Part shown: piece after piece, positions 7,697-16,780 of the stretch | Layout: every line of letters starts with the position of its first letter | How positions within the stretch are numbered: the first letter of the stretch is position 1 | Assembly (NCBI GenBank): GCA_017592665.1 | Contig: JAGFNW010000016.1 | Span: 1-64,000 of the forward strand | Length of the DNA stretch: 64,000 bases | Origin: Streptosporangiaceae bacterium NEAU-GS5 | GTDB lineage: Bacteria; Actinomycetota; Actinomycetes; Streptosporangiales; Streptosporangiaceae | Direction of reading: 5' to 3' | The notes under the pieces: generated by a model | Databases searched by the model: none | The model's input: only the letters and a program-made list of their open reading frames with translations | What the model was told of the DNA's origin: nothing | Program-made: the position numbers and the translations under genes

Positions 7697-9283
7697 TCAC
7701 GAGCTGATGTCGTGCCGCGCCACGGACGTCCTGGCCAGATCGACGGCGGCCTGGTCCAGCCCGCCGATCTTCAGATCGAACCTGACCTGCTGGCCCGACT
7801 GTGGTTCCCTCGCCTCCACGGTGAGCAGCCCGGTCTCGCTGAGGAAGAAGGTGATCTCGATCCGCGACCCGCGCGGCAGTTTGGGCGGCAGGTCGCGCAG
7901 CTTGCCGTGGCCGATCAGCGTGTTGTCGGCCAGTTCCTCCGAACTTTCCGGCCCGCTCTGCTCCCACACCTCGACCTCGATGGCCGGCTGGTTGTCGATG
8001 GCCGTGCCGAAGGACACGGGGCCGGTGTCGGCGGGCAGCGCCGTACCCGCGGGAAGCAGGTGCACCACGAACTTACGCGCGCGGACCGGGTCGGTCATCG
8101 CGCGGGGATCTCTGTCGTCGAGGACCATGACCCCGAAGCCGCGCGACAGCACCGTGGTCACCTGCCGGGAGCGGATCGTCTCGGCGTGTTCTTCGCTGAT
8201 GTCCGGCCGCCGCACACCACCCTGGACCTGCCTGATCAGGGCGAACAGCGCCGCGCCGCGTGCCACCGCGAGATCGGGCTCGTGCCGGCGCAGGGGCCTG
8301 TCCAGTAGCCGCTTGAGCCGATCCTCGACCGCGGGCATCCGCGTCGTGCCACCCACGAGCAGCACCTCGTCGAAGTCCGGCACCCCCTTGGCACGCGCCT
8401 TGGCAATGGTCGCCTGGGTGATGTCGAGGGTGCGATCCAGCAGGTCGGCGGTGAGATCCTCCAGCTGCTGCCGGCTCATCTCCACGCGGGCGGTCTGCCC
8501 GGCGAACTGCAGGGTGCACGCCCGGGTGCGGACGCCGCTCAACTGCTCCTTGAGCTCCTCGGCGTTGACCCACACTTCCTGCATGAACTTCTCGTCGGCG
8601 GTGGGGTCGAGGCCGGGATGCCGCGTGACGAACGCGTTGATCAGGAAGTCGCGGATCCTGAGATCCCACTGAGCGCCGCCGAGGTCGCGGTCGCCTCCGG
8701 TGCAGATCACCTTGACGTCGCCGCCGTCCACCCTGATCACCGTGGTGTCGAACGTACCTCCGCCGAGGTCGTAAACGAGCAGGTGGCGGACGCCTTCGGG
8801 GGATGTCTGATCCTGGTACGACAGAGCGGCGGCGACCGGCTCGTCGAGCACGTCGAGGACGTTGAGCCCGGCAATCCGGCCCGCCTGGCGGGTGGCCTCC
8901 CGTTCGGCCACCCCGAAGTACGCGGGGACCGTGATCACCACGTCCCGGACCGGTTCGCCCAGCTGCCGCTCGGCCGCGGCGGCCAGGTCCTTGAGGATCA
9001 GCGCGGCGAGCGACGCCGGTGTGTAGCGCTCACCGTGGAAGGGGAACTCGACCCCCTCGTGTCCCATGTGCCGCTTGAACAGCTGGACCGCCAGGTGCGG
9101 CGCCCGCAGCGCCGCCTTCTTGGCCTCGCGGCCGATCAGGACGGTTTCTCGCCGGTCGAAGTAGAGCACCGAGGGCGTGGTGTACTCCCAGTTCGCGTTC
9201 TTCACCACGACAGGCCGGCCCTCCTTGTCGATGTACGCGATGCAGGAGTTGGTGGTGCCGAGATCGATTCCGAACGCGGTCAA
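7697..9283 (-). CDS. Hsp70/DnaK-like chaperone ATPase lacking the lid, partner of a TPR-CHAT protein
   Basis: 528 residues. The actin-like ATPase domain is complete: phosphate-1 loop FGIDLGTTNSCIAY (residues 4-17), VITVPAYFGVAEREATRQAG, phosphate-2 loop YDLGGGTFDTTVI and the adenosine motif LLVGGTTRMP. A beta-sandwich substrate-binding region follows (IEITFFLSETGLLTVEARE), but the protein ends soon after GGLDQAAVDLARTSVARH. The long helical lid and EEVD-like tail of DnaK (about 610-640 residues) are missing. No grpE or dnaJ lies nearby, so this is a specialised paralogue rather than the housekeeping DnaK. Its start is 10 bases after the stop of the TPR-CHAT gene on the same strand. Inferred role: ATP-driven control or loading of that protein. 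Confidence 0.93.
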   Translation of the reverse strand: MTAFGIDLGTTNSCIAYIDKEGRPVVVKNANWEYTTPSVLYFDRRETVLIGREAKKAALRAPHLAVQLFKRHMGHEGVEFPFHGERYTPASLAALILKDLAAAAERQLGEPVRDVVITVPAYFGVAEREATRQAGRIAGLNVLDVLDEPVAAALSYQDQTSPEGVRHLLVYDLGGGTFDTTVIRVDGGDVKVICTGGDRDLGGAQWDLRIRDFLINAFVTRHPGLDPTADEKFMQEVWVNAEELKEQLSGVRTRACTLQFAGQTARVEMSRQQLEDLTADLLDRTLDITQATIAKARAKGVPDFDEVLLVGGTTRMPAVEDRLKRLLDRPLRRHEPDLAVARGAALFALIRQVQGGVRRPDISEEHAETIRSRQVTTVLSRGFGVMVLDDRDPRAMTDPVRARKFVVHLLPAGTALPADTGPVSFGTAIDNQPAIEVEVWEQSGPESSEELADNTLIGHGKLRDLPPKLPRGSRIEITFFLSETGLLTVEAREPQSGQQVRFDLKIGGLDQAAVDLARTSVARHDISS

Positions 9284-9293
9284 AGGGGCCCCC

Positions 9294-12200
9294 TCATCGG
9301 CCTTGGTAGGTGAACGCCGCCCAGGACTCCGGCTCGTGGAGAGCCACCGTCCCCATCAGCTCGATCAGGCGGGCGGGCAGCGCGGCGGGAGCCGACCGCC
9401 GTGGGTCGAGCATCCACAGCTGGGCCGCGCGCAGCGCGACCGCCGGGTCGTCGTAGCCGGCGTTCAGATAGTGGTGGAACATGCTCATGAGCATCGAGGT
9501 CGGCAGGTCGACCACGGGCCAGCGGGTGCCGATCACCCCTACCGCGCCGGCGGCCAGGAACGCCGTCGCCAGCGTGAGCGCCTCGTCGTGGTGCCGGCTG
9601 GTCAGGTCGCTTCCGCAGGCGGCGAGCACGACCAGGCCGCCGCAGACGCCGGGCGGCCTGGCCCGCGCCTGCCGCAGGATGTCCGTCATCCCGAGGATCT
9701 CGTTTCCGGCCAGCAGCAGGCGGGAGTCGGCGGGCCGCGGCGACGCCCACGCGTGGCATCCGAGGTGCAGCAACGTCGCGCCGGGCGACCGCGGCCCGGG
9801 CAGCAGGTCGCGTACGTTGCCGGCCGTGGCCGGAAGGGAATGGCCGCCCCCGGCGCCGGGACGGCCGCCGAGCAGCCGGCCGTCCGGATAGTGGCGGCCG
9901 TGGATGTGCTCGGCCTCCTTCGCGGCCCAGTAGAGGCCCGCCACCCGCACCACCGCGGGATCCTGGTTCCATGGCCGTCGCTCATACCGCCGGGCGTCGA
10001 TGAACTGCCGTGCCGACGCCGCGTACGAGATCACCGCGTCCTGGCAGGCATAGCGCAACGTGCCGTCCGCCACCGTACGGCGAGCGGCGTGCCACGGGAC
10101 CACGGCGAGATCGCCGACCGGGACCAGCACCAGCCGGACCGGCAGGCCAGGCTGGTCCGAAGCGTCCGCGAGCACGTCGAGCAGGGGTGCCATGGCGGCG
10201 GTCCAGGCCCAGTCGCACAGCTGAGCGAGCGCGTCCGCCCATACGCGCTGGGCGTGACGCGCCTGGTCGGATTCCGGTTTCAGGCCTTCGCGATCGCGCT
10301 GCGCCTCGGCGAACGCCGCCACACGGCTGCCCGGCAGGATACGCAGCCGGCGGAGCTCCACCTGGCGTACCTGCCCGTCGGCACCGACCACGAGGGCGAG
10401 ACCCGCGCCTTGTTGCTCGGCGGCGACGAGATAGACCAGCGCGGCCGCGCCGGCTGCACGCAGCGCCCCCGAGATCTCCTCCACGGCCGGCGGGCTGAAC
10501 AGCCTGCGCTCGATCTCCGTCCCCCTGATCGCCGCTATAACGCGCCGACGCAGGTCGCCCGGCAGGCGCGTCTCGGATAGGCCGGCCAGGAGCCGGGCGT
10601 AGTCGACGGGCGACTGGCCGGTGGTGGCGGCCGAGTCCCAGGGCGCGGGACCGTTTTCCGCCGCTGACGCCTCCCATTCGGCGGCGAGATCATGATGGCC
10701 GGCCTCGCGCAGCAGCCCTGGCAGGCCCGTCTCGGTGGTGGCGACGTGCAGGACCATGGCACGGCCCCGTTCGAGAACCTCGATCGCCGTCTCGATGAGC
10801 CCGTCCGAGACGCACCACAGGGCCAACCGCTGAGCCTCACCCGCCGCCACGGCCGCGGCGTCGAATGCGCGCCCGGTGCTGGTCTGCAGCATCACGGCCC
10901 AGGCGCGGGCGCGCAGGGAATCGAGGCCCGCCTCGCCCGCACGCCGCCGGTCCCCCAGCCGCTCGTCGCCCCGAATGTGATAGGCGCCGGCCAGTGAATG
11001 CGTGATGTCCCCGGTCAGGTCGTCGACACCATCCTCGGCGGCCCGCCGTGCCTCCTCCAGCTTCTGGATGGCGTTGCTCAGATCGGCGCGATCTCGCGTG
11101 ACCTCGTATCGCAACGTCAGGCCGTATCCGAACATCGACAGCAGCCTCGGCCGGAAAGCCGGCATCTCACGACCGGCCTGGCAGGCGTCGGCCGCCAAGG
11201 CGAGCCCCTCATCGATCGTCTTCAGGTCACGACCGGCGTGACCCGTGCCCACCGTGACGTAACCGGCGGCGCCTATCTCGAGGGCGTAGAGGGGATCGGT
11301 GGGATCGACCTCGTCGGCTCTGTCGACCACGGCCTTGGTCGCTTCGGCGAGATGCGCCAGGTTCGGCCGCTGGAAGCCCACGCCGCCGGGCACCAGAAAC
11401 AGGCGCAGGTATTCAAAGGCACGCAGATTCCTTTCCAGCATGGACCGCAGATCGGGCTCCTCGGGCGACCCGGCGAGCAGTTCCTCCATGCTCCCGATGA
11501 CCTTGTCGAGCACGTGGCGGTCCGGCACGCTCTGCTCGCGTAGCAGTGGCATGGAGGCGAGGAGCCAGTCCAATGTGACGGCCGACTCCACTGCCGGGAC
11601 GTCACCAGCCTTGACCGCTTGAGAAAGGGCGCCGATGTAGTAGGCCGCGGCGTCCATGTATTCCAGATCGCCTCTCAGCCTGAAGTGCTGGGAAAGAACG
11701 ACCCCCAAGAGCAGGGGGATCATGGCGCGCATGGGGCGCTCCGGCGGGATGAGCGTGATCACCCGTTTCAGGCTCTCGATCGTGTCGCCCAGCGGGCGCA
11801 GTTCGGTGCCCTCGGCGAGGCTCAGCAGGCACTCCACGAGGATGAGGAGAAGCCGGCAGGAGACTTCGCTCTCCACATCCTTGGTGGGACGTTCGAGGGC
11901 GTCGAGAAGCAGGCCCCGCACCCGGGTCAGGCGCTCGGCGGAATAGTCGTCCTGCGTGCCGCGGATCAGGGTGTTGGTCAGCCGGACCAGGGTGGGGCCG
12001 CGATTCGGATGGTCGTCGGGCAGCTCGAGCAGCACCTGCTCCAGCAGCTCGAAGGCGGCGTCGCGCTCTTCGCGGGAGGCCGGTCTCGAAACGGCCGGGT
12101 CCTTGCTGAATCCATCGAGGAGCTGGCCGACAAGCGCCTTGAGGGCAGGACGCATCGGATGGGTGTCGTCGAGTCCGTCGACGAACCGCGTGAACGCCTC

Positions 12201-13439
12201 GGCCACCTCGGCGGGGGTCGCCGAGCCGTCCCGGAGCGTCTGGAGCTGGCGGAGCCAGTCGATGAGCACGCCGAACTCGTCTCCCGCGGGCTCTTCTGTG
12301 GATTGCCCGAGGTCCGCCAGGAGCGTCCCGAGGTGGTCTTCGGTGGCGTTCCCTCCGTCCAGCGCGGCCGCCGCGGCCAGCCGAAGCGCCGGCAGCAGGC
12401 CGCCATAGGCGGTGCTCACTGCGGCCACGTCGGTGATCTGGTCCAGGTGGCCAAGGGCGATCCGGGCCGCCTCCGGGTCGGCCATCTGCTCCGCCGCGAG
12501 GAAGCGCGCGAAGTTGGCGAGAGACGGTGCTGTCACACGGGTTTTGAAGGCCGCGGGCGTCGTGCCGCAAAGCTGGAGGAACGCGATGAGGACGTGACAG
12601 AAATCCGCCACGCGGTCATCGCGGCCGGGAGCTTCCAGATACGACGTGAAATCGGCAAGCGCCCTCTGACGATCCTCGGAAGCGCCGCCGAACAGGGTGA
12701 ACCGGGCCATTCGCATCATGGCCCGCCAATACTGGACGACGGGCCGATAAGAATCATCGGAGGCCAGGTCCCGCCAGCCGGATTCAAGCGTCCGCAGCGC
12801 GTCCGTCACCCGCCCGTCCAGCTCGGCCCAGCCGGTCTCCCGTACGGACGAGTGGTCGTCGAGCCCGCCCATCTCCTGGACGATCGCGGCGGCGAGCACG
12901 ACGCCCAGCCGGGCCGTCGTCTCGCCCAGTGCGGGATGGGAGACGGGACTCAGGGCGATCGATCGCCGGAACGCGTCCGCCGACATGCGGAAGTCGTCGA
13001 CCGCGCCCGAAGGCGCGTACACGGCCCGCAGAGAGCACGCGAGACCGAGGTCATGGAACGCCAGGGCGAAGTCGGGATCAGGGTCGTCCGGTGGCGTCAG
13101 CTCGGCCAGGCCGCCGCGCAGGTATTCGATCGCGGCCTCGATGTCGTCGACGTTTTCGGCGATCTCTCCGCGGATGACCAGAAGGCGGGCGAGCTCCATC
13201 CTGATCCACGCGGGCTCGACGTCCGGCGGGGCGGAGGCGTCGCCGGCCACGCGAAGCGCGCTGATGGCATCGTCAAGATCTGCCGCATCGCCCTGCGCCG
13301 CATATCGGCTCGCCAGCAGCACCCCGAGTTCGCCGAACACCAGGAAACGCTCATCTGCCTGTAGCCCGGCCGAGGACGACTCACGAAGCTCACGGAGACG
13401 CTCATCGAACTCGGCGTCGAACTCGGCGTCGGCTCCCAT
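9294..13439 (-). CDS. Large TPR-CHAT (caspase-like) protease, Hsp70-linked
   Basis: 1381 residues, no signal peptide or membrane helix. Residues 1 to about 1000 are helical TPR-like repeats (FHDLGLACSLRAVYAPSGAV; LRSMLERNLRAFEYLRLFLV). The C-terminal roughly 350 residues form a CHAT domain: VYLVAAEQQGAGLALVVGAD opens it, the catalytic His is in LHLGCHAW (about His1229) and the catalytic Cys in VVLAACGSDL (about Cys1275), followed by the usual AFLAAGAVGVIGTRWPV core. CHAT domains are caspase/separase-clan cysteine peptidases, and TPR-CHAT proteins act as regulated proteases in CRISPR type III-E and gasdermin systems. With the Hsp70 directly downstream this looks like a switchable protease module. 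Substrate and trigger are unknown. Confidence 0.9.
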   Translation of the reverse strand: MGADAEFDAEFDERLRELRESSSAGLQADERFLVFGELGVLLASRYAAQGDAADLDDAISALRVAGDASAPPDVEPAWIRMELARLLVIRGEIAENVDDIEAAIEYLRGGLAELTPPDDPDPDFALAFHDLGLACSLRAVYAPSGAVDDFRMSADAFRRSIALSPVSHPALGETTARLGVVLAAAIVQEMGGLDDHSSVRETGWAELDGRVTDALRTLESGWRDLASDDSYRPVVQYWRAMMRMARFTLFGGASEDRQRALADFTSYLEAPGRDDRVADFCHVLIAFLQLCGTTPAAFKTRVTAPSLANFARFLAAEQMADPEAARIALGHLDQITDVAAVSTAYGGLLPALRLAAAAALDGGNATEDHLGTLLADLGQSTEEPAGDEFGVLIDWLRQLQTLRDGSATPAEVAEAFTRFVDGLDDTHPMRPALKALVGQLLDGFSKDPAVSRPASREERDAAFELLEQVLLELPDDHPNRGPTLVRLTNTLIRGTQDDYSAERLTRVRGLLLDALERPTKDVESEVSCRLLLILVECLLSLAEGTELRPLGDTIESLKRVITLIPPERPMRAMIPLLLGVVLSQHFRLRGDLEYMDAAAYYIGALSQAVKAGDVPAVESAVTLDWLLASMPLLREQSVPDRHVLDKVIGSMEELLAGSPEEPDLRSMLERNLRAFEYLRLFLVPGGVGFQRPNLAHLAEATKAVVDRADEVDPTDPLYALEIGAAGYVTVGTGHAGRDLKTIDEGLALAADACQAGREMPAFRPRLLSMFGYGLTLRYEVTRDRADLSNAIQKLEEARRAAEDGVDDLTGDITHSLAGAYHIRGDERLGDRRRAGEAGLDSLRARAWAVMLQTSTGRAFDAAAVAAGEAQRLALWCVSDGLIETAIEVLERGRAMVLHVATTETGLPGLLREAGHHDLAAEWEASAAENGPAPWDSAATTGQSPVDYARLLAGLSETRLPGDLRRRVIAAIRGTEIERRLFSPPAVEEISGALRAAGAAALVYLVAAEQQGAGLALVVGADGQVRQVELRRLRILPGSRVAAFAEAQRDREGLKPESDQARHAQRVWADALAQLCDWAWTAAMAPLLDVLADASDQPGLPVRLVLVPVGDLAVVPWHAARRTVADGTLRYACQDAVISYAASARQFIDARRYERRPWNQDPAVVRVAGLYWAAKEAEHIHGRHYPDGRLLGGRPGAGGGHSLPATAGNVRDLLPGPRSPGATLLHLGCHAWASPRPADSRLLLAGNEILGMTDILRQARARPPGVCGGLVVLAACGSDLTSRHHDEALTLATAFLAAGAVGVIGTRWPVVDLPTSMLMSMFHHYLNAGYDDPAVALRAAQLWMLDPRRSAPAALPARLIELMGTVALHEPESWAAFTYQGR

Positions 13440-13482
13440 ATCCGCACAGCATACGAATGATGACGCCTTAATGCTTCAGAAT

Positions 13483-13523
13483 TCACCAAGCACGAGTGGA
13501 ATGATAAATAGCATTCTTGGTGA
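13483..13523. promoter_or_regulatory. Inverted repeat upstream of the TPR-CHAT/Hsp70 operon
   Basis: TCACCAAG (13483-13490) and its exact complement CTTGGTGA (13516-13523) flank a 25-base AT-rich centre. Arm-to-arm spacing is 33 bases, about three DNA turns. It lies 44-84 bases upstream of the CHAT start (13439) in the only AT-rich stretch of the neighbourhood, so it is a plausible operator/promoter region. A stem-loop in RNA is the alternative. Confidence 0.5.
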
Positions 13524-13570
13524 TTATTCGCGAATGTCCTTAATCGGGGTTATCTGTGAGGTTTTCCGGT

Positions 13571-13602
13571 CTTCCGGCGCGGTTGGACGGCCGCGCCGGA
13601 AG
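13571..13602. terminator. Strong stem-loop terminator after the GH30 gene
   Basis: CTTCCGGCGCGG (13571-13582) pairs perfectly with CCGCGCCGGAAG (13591-13602) around an 8-base loop. It lies 12 bases past the stop of the GH30 gene, and it separates that gene from the CHAT operon. There is no clear T-run, as is common in high-GC actinomycetes. Confidence 0.75.
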
Positions 13603-13613
13603 ATCGGAACGGG

Positions 13614-15452
13614 TCAGCTGAATGTGCAGGAGAGCGTTGGCGCCGGGGTGGACGGGCCGTTGGCGAGGAAGCCGAAGGTCTTGCTCGCCGCCGATGCGAT
13701 GGCGCCGTTGTAGGAGGCGTTGGTGACGGTCACGTTGCTGCCGCTGACGGACAGGGTGCCGTCCCAGAGCTGGGTGATCGTCTGGCCGCCAGCCAGGGTC
13801 CACCGTACGGTCCATCCGTTGGTCGTGGCCGCTGTGGTGTTGCTGACGGTCACCTCGGCCTGGAACCCGCCGTTCCAGCTGTTGACGATCCGGAAGGCGG
13901 TGCCGCAGCCAGGGCCGCCGGACGGCGACGGCGACGGCGACGGGCTGGGACTCGGCGACGGCGAGGGGCTTGGGCTGGGCGACGGGCTCGGGGAGGCGCT
14001 CGGGCTCGGCGACTGGGCCGGACCGGCCGTGATGCGGTACGTGACCAGCGATCGAGCCGGGATCGTCGCGGTGAAGGAGCCGCCGGCCAGGGCCGTGGTC
14101 GCCTGCGCGGCCATGCTGGCGTTGGTGTTGGTCAGGTAGGGCGCGACCGTGCCGTTGGTCACTCCGGCGCTGGTCAGGGAGTAGTTGGTCTCGATCGCGG
14201 CGTTCCCGGTGTTGAGGACCACGATCACGACAGTGCCGTCGGTGTTCCGGTAGGCGCTGGCCTTGAGGTTGCCGTCGGCGGTCGTGGCGCCGATGCGAAC
14301 GGCGCCCGGGCGGACATATCGGCTGTAGTTGGCGAGCGCGTAGTAGCGCTTCGACGGGGTCAGCGTGCTGCCGCTGAGGCCGATCAGCGAGCTGTCATGG
14401 CTGGTGTTGCTGACACCCCAGAAGTAGAGGAACGCGTTCAGGTTGGCGCCGGTCATGGCCGTGTGGATGCGCTGCGCCCAGGTGATGCCGGAGGCCTCGG
14501 CGGTGCTGTCCCACGTCGGGGTCCAGGTGGCGCCGTTGACGGACCATTCGGTCTCCCACACGTGCCGGCCGCCGGAGCTGATCGGCGAGGTGGGGGCGTT
14601 CGAGTAGCCGTGGCTGGTGAACAGCCCGACGGCGGAGTTGGCGGCCGCGTTGCCCGCGACGGCGCTGACATATCCGGGCAGCAGGTTGAAGCCGAGGGTG
14701 TCGCAGCAGGTGGCCCTGGTCGAAAGACCCGAGGCGCTGAGGGCGGGCCCGAGCACGGACAGGAAGCTCGTGGCCTGCGATGAGTTGACCAGCATGCTGG
14801 AGTAGGTGGCGGTCAGCGATGGTTCGTTGGTGAATCCGACGTACGTCGGGGCCACCCCGGCGTCGGACCAGAACCGCGAGTGCCGGACCAGGTAGTTGGC
14901 GTAAGCCTGCCGCCAGTCGCCGCTGCTGCACGTCGCGCTCGGGGTGCCGCACAGCGAGCCGCCGTTGGCCTCACTGTTGTTGGTCTTCATGAAGCCGGGA
15001 GCGCTCCACGCGTCGTTGTAGAACGTCGTCACGCCGTAGGTGTTCTTGGCCTGCTTGGCCAGCCACAACTGGCCCTGGTCCTGGGCGTCGGTGCCGCTCC
15101 ATACGTACGTGGGGGTCGCGGTGGGACTGGCCGGGCGGTTGGGTTCGATGCTGCCGGCGTCGGAGGGGATGAGGCTGCGCAGAATGCTGAACCCGGCGCC
15201 GCTGGTCGTGTTGAACAGCAGATCCAGCGCCTGTGTCCGGGTCGCGGCCGGGGCGTTGCGGATCGCGTCGGCCTGGCTGAACGCCTCGGAGACGCCGAAG
15301 CCGTCGATCGTCTGGAACGTCGAGCCGCCGTTGACGGCCACCGACGAGGCGGCCCTCGCGGGCGCCTGCGTCACCGCGATGACCACGCTGATGCCGACCA
15401 GGCCGGCCACGGCCGCCGTCAATAATCGGGGTGGATGCGCTGCTCGAAACAC
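13614..15452 (-). CDS. Secreted GH30 glycoside hydrolase with C-terminal CBM2
   Basis: 612 residues from GTG 15450-15452, chosen because GGAGG lies four bases upstream; an ATG 12 bases earlier is itself part of that Shine-Dalgarno. Residues 1-35 are a signal peptide (LLTAAVAGLVGISVVIAVTQ, cleavage near ARAAS). A GH30 catalytic barrel follows (TFQTIDGFGVSEAFSQADAI), with acid/base Glu210 in GFTNEPS and nucleophile Glu302 in VWETEWS. A small beta-sandwich side domain ends near ITAG. After it come a Ser-Pro repeat linker and a family-2 carbohydrate-binding module (WNGGFQAEVTVSN through TLSCTFS). GH30 enzymes of this shape cleave xylan or related beta-glycans outside the cell; the exact subfamily is uncertain. 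Confidence 0.9.
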   Translation of the reverse strand: MFRAAHPPRLLTAAVAGLVGISVVIAVTQAPARAASSVAVNGGSTFQTIDGFGVSEAFSQADAIRNAPAATRTQALDLLFNTTSGAGFSILRSLIPSDAGSIEPNRPASPTATPTYVWSGTDAQDQGQLWLAKQAKNTYGVTTFYNDAWSAPGFMKTNNSEANGGSLCGTPSATCSSGDWRQAYANYLVRHSRFWSDAGVAPTYVGFTNEPSLTATYSSMLVNSSQATSFLSVLGPALSASGLSTRATCCDTLGFNLLPGYVSAVAGNAAANSAVGLFTSHGYSNAPTSPISSGGRHVWETEWSVNGATWTPTWDSTAEASGITWAQRIHTAMTGANLNAFLYFWGVSNTSHDSSLIGLSGSTLTPSKRYYALANYSRYVRPGAVRIGATTADGNLKASAYRNTDGTVVIVVLNTGNAAIETNYSLTSAGVTNGTVAPYLTNTNASMAAQATTALAGGSFTATIPARSLVTYRITAGPAQSPSPSASPSPSPSPSPSPSPSPSPSPSPSPSGGPGCGTAFRIVNSWNGGFQAEVTVSNTTAATTNGWTVRWTLAGGQTITQLWDGTLSVSGSNVTVTNASYNGAIASAASKTFGFLANGPSTPAPTLSCTFS

Positions 15453-15835
15453 GGGGACCTCCATTCGCTGTGGTGCACCGCGACTCCGGCGGCCCTTTCG
15501 GGGTGATGTCTCCGCAGTCGAGCGGGTAGGTCGGCATGGAGCGATGGATGCCGGGGCATCGGTGCTGAGGATCGCATTGTCGATCGACCCCTACAAGGAA
15601 ACCCTTCTCGCCCCCGCCGCCGGACCATGCGCCAGGGCCGTGGCCATGCTTCGCCAAAATGCGGCGGCGCCGACGACGTACCAGGTCAGCAGGGCTACGC
15701 GCCCAGCCGCGCAAGCCGTCCGCGGGCCTGTCGCACGGCGCGGGCGGCAGGCCGGCACGGCGATACGGCACGGGCCCGGCTGAGAGTTTCATCAGGCAAC
15801 CCCCCAAGTGAAGGATCACCCGGGCGTCCCGAGGC
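15453..15835. other. Intergenic region upstream of the GH30 gene
   Basis: About 380 bases without a supported gene. It should contain the GH30 promoter (reading left) and lies just beyond the end of the ECF41 sigma gene, which also reads left. A half-site CTTTCGGGG is present near 15495-15503 but there is no full palindrome like that of the GH10 gene. Open frames here lack ribosome-binding sites and family resemblance. Confidence 0.4.
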
Positions 15836-16696
15836 TTACCGGCGGGCGAGGAGGGCCAGGTCGGTTTCGGCGATGCGGCCCGGGTCGACGATGAGGTCGA
15901 TCGCGACGATCCTGCCCTCGGTGATCGTGAAGGCGATGAGCGAGATCGGCCTGCCGTCCGCCGCCAGGACGGCGCCGATCGCCCTGTCGATCAGCGCGGG
16001 CAGGATGACCTGGGCGAACCGTGCTCCGGCGAGCGCGCGCCCGGCGGCGGCCGCCGCGCCGCGGATGGTGGTCTCGGCGCCGTTGGACCGCACGATGACG
16101 TCGGGGTCGAGCGCGTCGAGCAGCGCGTCGAAGTCGCCGTCGCGAGCAGCGGTCAGAAAGGCGTCGACGATCGCCCGCTGCTCGGTCAGGTCGGTGTCGA
16201 GCGCCGGCGCCACGCCCTGGACTCGGCGGCGCGCGCGGCTGGCCAGCTGACGGGCCGCGGCGGGTGAGCGCCCGACGATGGTGGCGATGTCGTCGAACGG
16301 CACGGCGAACATGTCGTGCAGCACGAACGCCAGCCGTTCGGCCGGCGCCAGCGTGTGCAGGATGACCAGCAGCGCGGGGCCGATGGAGTCGGCGAGCAGC
16401 GTCTGCTGCTCGGGGTCGATGCCGTCACCGTCGCTCGCCACCGTCTCGGGCAGGTGCATTCCGACCGGCTCGTCGCGGCGCGCCTTCAGCATGTTGAGGC
16501 ACACCCGGGCGACGACCGTGGTCAGCCAGCCGGCGAGATTCTCGATGTCGTCGGGGTCGGTGCGGCTGAGCCGGAGCCAGGCCTCCTGCACGGCGTCGTC
16601 GGCCTCGCCGGCCGAGCCGAGCGTCTGGTAGGCGACCGCCCGCAGCCGGGCCCGGTGGGCTTCGAACCGTTCGGCGAGCACGTCATGTCGGTCCAT
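15836..16696 (-). CDS. ECF41-type RNA polymerase sigma factor with SnoaL-like C-terminal domain
   Basis: 286 residues. The sigma-2 region is at residues about 8-75 (FEAHRARLRAVAYQTLGSAG, EADDAVQEAWLRL) and sigma-4 at about 105-165 (TLAPAERLAFVLHDMFAVPF, DDIATIVGRSPAAARQLASR). A C-terminal NTF2/SnoaL-like domain follows (AFLTAARDGDFDALLDALDP), the signature of the ECF41 (SigJ-like) group, in which this domain tunes sigma activity in place of an anti-sigma factor. It diverges from the DrrA-like ABC transporter gene and the two starts are 84 bases apart, so it may control that promoter as well as its own; this is inference from position. Confidence 0.93.
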   Translation of the reverse strand: MDRHDVLAERFEAHRARLRAVAYQTLGSAGEADDAVQEAWLRLSRTDPDDIENLAGWLTTVVARVCLNMLKARRDEPVGMHLPETVASDGDGIDPEQQTLLADSIGPALLVILHTLAPAERLAFVLHDMFAVPFDDIATIVGRSPAAARQLASRARRRVQGVAPALDTDLTEQRAIVDAFLTAARDGDFDALLDALDPDVIVRSNGAETTIRGAAAAAGRALAGARFAQVILPALIDRAIGAVLAADGRPISLIAFTITEGRIVAIDLIVDPGRIAETDLALLARR

Positions 16697-16780
16697 CGGT
16701 CACATTCTCTCGTCAGGGTCGGTCATAGGGGTGACCTTCGAAACCCCGCCGATGTGACAGAGGAAGCCGTACTGATCGCG

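Noticed and set aside
11619-13364. A 581-codon plus-strand frame within the TPR-CHAT gene
   Set aside because: Antisense shadow; composition and lack of ribosome-binding site do not support a gene.
13910-14030. The alternating Ser-Pro coding stretch as a CRISPR-like or regulatory repeat
   Set aside because: It is in frame and encodes a standard Ser/Pro linker between the GH30 and CBM2 domains.
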